A DNA stretch of 34,421 bases from an uncultured Pirellulaceae bacterium (GTDB taxonomy: Bacteria; Planctomycetota; Planctomycetia; Pirellulales; Pirellulaceae), in NCBI GenBank assembly GCA_937921995.1, contig CAKZVF010000247.1, positions 1 to 34,421 of the forward strand, in the 5' to 3' direction. The position numbers and the translations under genes were made by a program. Shown one piece after another: positions 33,201 to 34,421 of this stretch (its first letter is position 1; each line of letters starts with the position of its first letter). The notes below the pieces were generated by a model. It had not been told where the DNA came from. It ran no database searches and worked only from the letters and a program-made list of their open reading frames with translations.

Positions 33201-34421
33201 AGGCTGATGGTGAATTCGGCATGAGTGTCTACCGATTCGGTCGATGTGACGTTGTCGACGCTGAGGATCGGACGATCGTCGTCGCTTCCGTTGGGGCCGG
33301 TGCCGTCGTCGATGATGGTTCCCACGCCCATTCCATCAACGATGGTGCCGCCGCTGGCATTGGAAAGGTTGACATCGAAGGAGTGTGGGCCTTCGTAGAT
33401 GTTGTCTTGGGTGATTGCGATCGTCACCGTTTGCGTTTGCACGCTCGGTGCGAAGCTGGCGGTTCCGGATGCAGCGGTGAAGTCGGCGCCGCCGGTGGCG
33501 GTGCCGTCGGAGGTTGCCCAGTCGACCGTTACCGGGGTGACCGAAGGTTGGTCCAAGGTAATCGTAAACGTCATCGTACCGTTGTCTTCATCGACGGTGA
33601 CGTCGTCGATGGAGATATTCGCGACATCATCATTGATGATCGTGCCGGTACCGGTGTCGCTGGCGCTGGTGACGGTGCCTGAAATTACCGTCGCCGACAT
33701 CGTGAACGTTTCGTCGGGTTCGACCAGCGTTTCTTGGACCGAATCGACTCGCACATCCAGCGCCGTCGTGCCGGCGGGCAAGGTGACTTGTGTGCCGGCA
33801 GTCGCAGGCAACCATGACGTGCCATCGAAGTATTCAAAGTTCGTCGTTTCAAAATCAGCAACAGCCGTCGCTGATCCGCTGGCGACGGACAGGTCTAATA
33901 CAATGTCTTCAAAGGACGCAACATCCAGATCGATGCGGAACCGGACCGGATCGCCTTCGACTGCGGAACTGCCCGTTATCGAGACCGTCGGGGCAGGGGT
34001 GTTGTCGGTGATGGTGGTGATGACTTCATCCGCCGCCGCGTCGACGGTGATCGTTTCGCCGGTGGTGCTGGCAGGGTTGGAAAGGTTGATCTGGAAATCT
34101 TCGTCGCCTTCATAAACGCCGTCAGGCGTCGTCGGTAAGACGATCGACAGCGGCGTCATCGCGCCGGTTCCGTCGCTGGTGAAGGTCAGTGTGGTGCCGT
34201 TGAATGTGAGCGCGCCCGGTCCAGCGTAGGCCGCCACGGCAGTCGCAACAGCGGCGTTGAGCGCCCCGTAGTCGGCGCTAGTGGTGTCGATGTTGGTCAA
34301 TCCCAGATCGACCGACGCGGTTTCACCGGTGCGCAGCGGATCCGATAGTGCGACAGCGTAGGTGGCAGTGTTGCCATCAATAACAGAGGCTGGGCCGCTG
34401 ATGGACCACTGGGCAGGAGTT
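18278..34421 (-). CDS. Giant multi-domain Calx-beta surface protein (5' end outside window)
   Basis: One frame stays open from the stop codon at 18278 to the window edge, at least 5,380 residues; the true start lies upstream. From N to C: one partial long Calx-beta unit (34421-34001), nine classical Calx-beta units (34000-30710), 24 long-variant units (30709-20405), a cadherin-like/Ig domain (NDSDPDGDLL, PFAGFSGADTFEYTVVDEYG), two DUF11-like domains, an SdrD B-like domain with a calcium-loop pattern (DDNNNGIFDPGENG, near 19040), a low-complexity linker and an 82-residue Cys-rich tail. The acidic linkers (DND, DDD) and E-G-x-E motifs fit calcium binding. The protein is acidic, Thr/Ala/Gly/Asp-rich and nearly free of Lys, Arg and Cys until the tail, as expected for an extracellular adhesin or cell-surface protein. 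No LPXTG, PEP-CTERM, dockerin or RTX signal is visible. Function is inferred from architecture only. Confidence 0.93.
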   Translation of the reverse strand, partial: TPAQWSISGPASVIDGNTATYAVALSDPLRTGETASVDLGLTNIDTTSADYGALNAAVATAVAAYAGPGALTFNGTTLTFTSDGTGAMTPLSIVLPTTPDGVYEGDEDFQINLSNPASTTGETITVDAAADEVITTITDNTPAPTVSITGSSAVEGDPVRFRIDLDVASFEDIVLDLSVASGSATAVADFETTNFEYFDGTSWLPATAGTQVTLPAGTTALDVRVDSVQETLVEPDETFTMSATVISGTVTSASDTGTGTIINDDVANISIDDVTVDEDNGTMTFTITLDQPSVTPVTVDWATSDGTATGGADFTAASGTASFAPSVQTQTVTIAITQDNIYEGPHSFDVNLSNASGGTIVDGMGVGTIIDDGTGPNGSDDDRPILSVDNVTSTESVDTHAEFTISLSNPSVQNTHVSLALVNGTATSGNDFGPGLEFFNGTAWQAVTGSITIPAGSTSVQVRTPIIDDPIADNNETYALVVTRVNGTTFNTSVTGTGTILDDADPTFVSITGPASVTEGSSAVYNISIGNTPITPVALTFTYTGTASNGTDYSGVATISIPAGSTTGTVTIPTIDDTLGEPLENFTITINSATGGSFENFQIDPTDFQVTTDIIDDDVPAIDVNDVIVTEGFDPFAEFTVELSNPTYETIGFSIAASSVSANGETVDYGILGLDELEVFDGTSFVPATSASFTPGETTILMRTPITDDAFAEGIETFTVTVTTISGTTSNPSDTGTGTIQDDTSDPETVLVSIVGPPSVVEGATTTDYTIDLTDPMGLPINAAEDVTVTLAYTGVAADGSDYTGQAIVVIPAGSDSGTFTLPTVDDSLYEGSEDIIITIDSVTGGGFEGIAADPTADSVTTLITDDADIPTVAINSVTSVEGTDNFARFNVTLSNLSVEDIDVSLALASGTALGGGVDFGSAGAGNLQIFDGVAWVDATTATIAAGDSIAEFRVPIIDDLIDEPTENYTLTVDVTAGTTTNIQVIGTGTILDDDPAPDVTIDDATASEGDPLVFDVTLSNPSSQPIVLDFAASDTTATAATDYNATAFEYSTDGGATWIAATGGSQVTIPSGSTAVQVRVLTTEDLTLETTETMELAISGVVSGLVGNTTDTAVGTIIDDDAALVSIVANDPIAGEPSSHGQFTVSMTNPSDTATVIAYTVTGSATSGVDFAALSGTITLPAGVTSDTIDLTVIDDTIIEGIEDVTITLTSIVSGDADISIDAANNADTATIQDDDTASWALTGDTTVNEGADATYNLALSGTLQSGESTSVDLILSDTTTTPADYASFNGAVAAAVAAYAGPGTLAWDGTAITFTSDGTGQMAPLVIDLMAINDAVVEGVEEYNVSISGAASATGIAVGIDAANNSVDTEIQDTIDAVGTSLDKASWSLTGATSVNEANTTNYTITIDATLQALEVAEVDISLTNIDTSNGDITGINAAVVAAVANYNVSGQPGTLAFNGTTLSFTSDGTGPMGDLIVQITANADGFLEGPEDYSVQLTNPNSTTGACVVLDVNNAVTTTINPDATAAQWSIGVDNSGDEGSTVSYDVQLTEALGAGDSAEVDLVLNDVDTNSADYGNFVTAVNDAIAAYAGPGVLTFDGTTLTYTATNDGDAMTGLTIDLDLIDDPIVEGVETFTVDLSNPAGPTGVNVAVSTTDDSVTTTIIDTIGAGGSPDIATWSVTGPAAGDEGTNAQYTVELDGALGAGESVSVVLSLTDVDTTSSDYASIIAAATAAAAANPDVTFDPITGTFTYTAPSDGALMADLVINLGLATDALAEGPEDFDIAISSAASTTGAAVTIDGSADMVTTTINDLTAPLEWAITGPLNADEGATAQFTVTLGGALGAGETASVVIGLADLTTSPNDYADIHAAIALAISGNPNLAYDPVSGTLTFTSPADGATMPPVLIDLGIVNDAFVEGSEHFTIGLSSASSTTGAATTISATDNLVTTEIFDTQDAGLDPDQAVWSITGDALVAEGATAQYTIALTGQFGAGEVATVELGQANVDTANTDYLSLVAAANSAVAAYAGPGTVTFDGTTITFTAANDGDVMSDLVIDLGAVDDLLVEGDEDYTVSILNPGSTTGGTIFNDNTLRIVTTTITDNDTATWSISGDATVGEGNDAKYNVALAGTLQSGETATIELAIGDVDTTSADYANFVAAVNTGIANYTGPGSFTFDGTTLTFTSDGNPMDDLCIELTAIDDAFVEGPEDYTVSIANPGTTTGSAVVTGGTTTVTTTITDNDTATWSISGDATVGEGNDAKYNVALAGTLQSGETASIELAIGDVDTTSADYANFVTAVNSAITNYTGPGSFTFDGTTLTFTSDGNPMEDLCIELRAINDAFVEGPEDYTVSIASPGSTTGSAIATGGSTTVTTTIIDNDTAVWSITGDATVAEGGSAEYTVALAGQFGAGEVATVELGQANVDTTSTDYASLVAATNAAVAAYSGPGTVTFDGTTITFTATNDGDAMTDLVIDLGAVDDLLVEGDEDYTVSILSPGSTTGGSVLVDNTSRIITTTITDNDGATWSITGDATVAEGATAQYTVELDGLFGAGEVATVEIGRANVDTTNADSADLIAAINSTVAAYAGPGTVTFDGTTITFTATNDGDVMADLVIDLGAVDDLLVEGDEDYTVSIFNPGSTTGSQVLNDNTARIVTTTITDNDAAVWQLTGDTTVNEGADANYELILTGTLQSGESSTVDLSIADITTTPADYASFNAAVAAAVAAYSGPGTVNWDGVAITFTSDGTGAMTALSIDLTAINDPVVEGVEQYNVSVANPVTTTGIAVTIDAANDSVDTEIQDTIDAAGTALDKALWSITGATSVDEANTTDYTVTIDALLQSGETALVDLTLANIDTTAGDITALNTAVNAAVATYNASGQPGSVIWNGTQIGFTSDGTGPMGDLVIQITATSDGFLEAAEDYSLTLTNPTSTTGACLGLNTSSSVTTTINPSATAALWSIGVDNGNDEGGAVQYTVGLSETFGAGESATVDIGLNDVDTNSTDYANFAGQVTAAVAAYSGPGTLNFDGTTLTFTAFDDGDGMTELVILSGLFNDAIVEGVETFTVDLTNPTGPTGVAVSIAPGQDSVTTTINDTQHVGGAPDVATWSIIGPTSGNEGTTATYRVGLNGAIGLGESISVDLNLNDLTTNSSDYASIVAAITAAAAADPDVTFNATTGTLTYTAPTDGASLTPLTIDLGLSTDALSEGNEDFQLALTNPASSSGAAVAVNPSRSDVVTTIIDQTAPTQWSITGPALEDEGGSASYVVELSGSFGAGETATVVIGLTDITTNASDLGSLNGAINAAIAGNPNLSYDPVTGELTFTAPADGATMPALTVVLPVLNDALVEGTEQYTIALSGPSSTTGAAVTVSPTDNSVTTTINDTQNVGGAPDSAQWSIAGSTTVDEGVNATYIVALAGAFGAGESVSVDVGLTNVATNSGDYASFVAAVNAAVAAYAGPGDVVFDGATLTFTAAADGDVMDDLIVDLLANDDALIEGPEDLTVALSGAATTTGADVSISAANDSVTTTIIDNDAATWSIIGDATVGEGANAQYTVALEGEFGAGEVATVEIGNANVDTASTDYLDLVAAVNSAVAAYSGPGSVTFDGTTITFTAANDGDVMSDLIINLGAVDDVLAEGDEDFTVSIFNPGSTTGGTVFTDNTSRIVTTTIIDNDVTQWNITGDSAVNEGDDAKYFVGLVGTLQSGETATIELAIGDTDTNSADYANFVTAVNTAVANYAGPGALSFDGTTLIFTSDGNPMDNLCIELTAVDDALAEGDEAFTISIANPGSTTGSAITSTGPTTVATTIIDDDAVSWSITGDASVIEGDDAKYFVALSGTLQSGETASIDLTISDTSTTAADYANFVSAVNTAIANYTGTGTLAFDGTTLTFTSAGDPMQDLCIELTAVDDVITEGSEDFTVGLSNPGSTTGSSVTGQANPVMTTIIDNDAVAWSLMGDVTVDEGGTAQYMVGLSGILQSGENSSVVLTLADLETNAADYDTFVTAVQTAVATRSDLAFDAATGTLTVTGTDAPMADLIINLDAIDDTLIEGPERYQVLLSSSASTTGSTTGIDPNKSIVTTTIRDTIGDGGALATAVWSIGVDQTVPEGNTAAHTLELAGNLQAGEIVTVDVKLSDVDTVSTDYASLDSAITLAVATYTGPGNVAWDGTTLTFTSDGTGPMDGLPLNLATINDSFAEGAEDFLITLCNSNSLTGAANAIDVAADDVVTTIDDTVGPGADDVTWTIIGDNSVDEGGTATYTVAITNALAAGDDATVELSIGDIDTNGADYAGFDAAVVAAVANYNSGSNPGSVGWDGTTLTFSAAVDGDTLTGLVIDLGAVDDAFLEGPEIYDVTLANSGSNTGIAVFIDPVLNTVLTTINDTDGDGGPAEPGGQWSITGPTSVTEGDPITFSIGLTGNLQTGERATVQFGVSDIETNGGDYSNVSASVSAAVVAYNNDPANPGTLSWDGTFLTFVSDGTGAMNNLEVTFTSFDDLLIEGNERLNLAISNASSTTGLSPTISATDNLVTTTIIDNDDAQWSVAGPAVTGEGSTADYTVSLAGVFQSGETVSVNIGLTDINTTSGDYGSLINAISAAAASNPDVVFDPATGTLTYTAPADGASMADLIIQLPITSDGISEAPEDYVIALSNPSSSSGLSPTIDPAADDVLTTINGSPVTNPDDYFTNIDTLFVGNVLTNDSDPDGDLLMVTEVDGQPIGSPIVTDCGTVVMNPNGSFTFTPFAGFSGADTFEYTVVDEYGNEETETVTITINEAAIGSAKDVSDAVPNGDNFDVTFTIVVGNLGNVALDNLTVYDDVTAKFGPALVATSTPIILNTEGIGTPPTINPAWTGDTSQNMITGGVLHPGASFQITFTITIDPDAAGPAQSLGNQATVSGQGINPDGSVMTDSSGNPVVATDDSDSGTDPSGEIDDVTDIVIADLGVAKAIAGEPDLLANGNYLVTFTVVVENTGTADLASLSLQEDLATQFGGAFVGVSGLQLADAPSDSASNIAVNEPFDGAATTEMLDTGSSVLAVGDSFTLEFSVELDPTNVAGSVGNQISATAGAIDSSGNALLDSSGNPIVASDLSDSGTDPGSTNAGSPDDTGSSSDITSFTPPAAPLGEISGTVFVDDNNNGIFDPGENGIAGVEINLTGTDVYGNAVDLTVLTDAAGNYLFENLVAGVYNVTETQPNQFSDGIDSSNAAASVGDDQLDGINLGFGESLQNNNFGELRSGTSGNPSQLPLLPRFNGQLLSNRINNFLGGPGPIYSGVPIASNANPLSLNSSRTVTGGYATEFAAVTPNEACVPCEESIVAEEISGCETEIVEECVITEDVCQETVECSACVEETIPCEACEACSNCCGCGDVSAQRGGVLLRMRDWLFNR
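18281..18526 (-). other. Cysteine-rich C-terminal tail of the giant protein
   Basis: The last 82 residues contain 13 cysteines, set in an acidic Glu-rich background (CVPCEESIVAEE, CEACEACSNCCGCGD), whereas the thousands of preceding residues are almost cysteine-free. The protein then ends in a basic, aromatic segment, GGVLLRMRDWLFNR. The change of composition is abrupt. Disulfide cross-linking in the proteinaceous planctomycete cell wall, metal binding, or a sorting signal are possible roles; none is shown by the sequence. Confidence 0.85.
18527..20404 (-). other. C-terminal non-repeat domains of the giant protein
   Basis: This coding segment holds, in N-to-C order, a cadherin-like/Ig domain (about 20400-20110), two DUF11-type domains typical of bacterial cell-surface proteins (first about 20105-19640, starting GSAKDVSDAV; second about 19615-19130, starting LGVAKAIAGE), an SdrD B-like domain (about 19075-18740) and a Pro/Asn/Ser linker (18740-18527). 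Both DUF11-like domains end in similar Asp/Ser-rich segments (DSDSGTDP and DLSDSGTDP), so they probably arose by duplication. Boundaries are approximate. Confidence 0.75.
20405..30709 (-). repeat. Array of 24 long-variant Calx-beta repeats (about 137-150 aa each)
   Basis: Each unit begins with a W-containing strand (ATWSITGDATV), continues with DEG and YTVALxGxLxSGE, then the helix-like insert DYASFVAAVNAAVAAY, the strand GTLTFDGTTLTFTSDG, and ends DDALVEGPEDYTVSLSNPGSTTG plus TTTIxDND. Units start at 30709 (first), 28105, 27691, 27277, 26431 (eleventh) and 22579 (twentieth), so most are 138-150 codons. Linkers alternate between a short DND form and a longer Gly-containing form such as DTIGAGGSPD. 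Units 7 and 8 (28105-27278) are near-identical over long stretches, indicating recent duplication. Confidence 0.92.
30710..34000 (-). repeat. Nine classical Calx-beta repeats in two alternating subtypes
   Basis: Units of about 105-130 residues each end in a TGTIxDDD-like acidic strand. Subtype one contains an aromatic hairpin such as EFFNGTAWQAVTG or EVFDGTSFVPATS before the IPAGSTSVQVR strand (units 1, 3, 5, 7, 8). Subtype two lacks it and reads TGTASNGTDYSGVATISIPAGS (units 4, 6, 9; unit 2 is close). Units 3-4 and 5-6 look like copies of a two-domain module. Confidence 0.85.

Noticed and set aside
18278-34421. The tandem repeats considered as a CRISPR array or non-coding satellite
   Set aside because: The units are about 400-450 bases long, are translated without interruption and vary mainly at the protein-compatible level, so they are protein domain repeats.

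Overview
The window looks like part of a chromosome from a marine planctomycete (Pirellulaceae / Rhodopirellula-like). The evidence is a set of Tat-exported Gfo/Idh/MocA and intradiol-dioxygenase-type proteins, a secreted fucosidase and a secreted beta-glucosidase, moderately GC-rich genes with weak or absent Shine-Dalgarno sites, an intergenic inverted repeat of a type I recall from planctomycete genomes, and a giant Calx-beta surface protein. The assignment rests on sequence character only; no database search was run.

Layout. (1) Positions 1-160 hold the last codons of an unidentified gene. (2) Positions 161-244 are a complete tRNA-Leu(CAG). A 52-base copy of its 3' part, from the first base of the anticodon loop to the discriminator base, recurs at 3281-3332 with two mismatches. 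The 3.1 kb between them looks like a small integrated island. It carries a class II Fic-family gene and a Cys/His-containing gene of unknown function. Both are interrupted by single-base indels in homopolymer runs, and no integrase is visible. (3) Positions 3346-5449 (minus) hold an Old Yellow Enzyme reductase and a hexose-6-phosphate mutarotase-like protein. (4) Positions 5655-10076 (plus) hold a Tat-exported Gfo/Idh/MocA protein, a secreted GH29 alpha-L-fucosidase and an MFS transporter. A nested inverted repeat lies between the transporter and a convergent Tat-exported intradiol dioxygenase-like gene (10273-11034). (5) Positions 11260-12246 hold a secreted protein of unknown function. (6) Positions 12275-17765 (minus) form a likely operon: GH3 beta-glucosidase, SDR dehydrogenase, FAH-family hydrolase and L-fuconate dehydratase. 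(7) Positions 18278-34421 (minus) are one uninterrupted reading frame of at least 5,380 codons, still open at the window edge.

How the genes fit together. GH29 would release L-fucose from a sulfated or plant/algal glycan and the MFS protein could import sugar or an acid product. L-fuconate dehydratase, the SDR and the FAH-family hydrolase form a non-phosphorylated oxidative fucose route: L-fuconate to 2-keto-3-deoxy-L-fuconate, to 2,4-diketo-3-deoxy-L-fuconate, to pyruvate plus lactate. The first two steps (L-fucose dehydrogenase and fuconolactonase) have no clear gene here. GH3, the mutarotase-like protein and the Gfo/Idh protein are plausible accessory glycan enzymes.

The giant gene encodes, in N-to-C order within the window, one partial and then 33 complete Calx-beta-like units: nine classical ones and 24 of a longer variant with an Ala-rich helical insert. 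These are followed by a cadherin-like/Ig domain, two DUF11-like domains, an SdrD B-like domain, a low-complexity linker and an 82-residue cysteine-rich tail. The long-variant array shows a higher-order duplication with a period of 1,426 residues. This protein and its tail are the most unusual content of the window.
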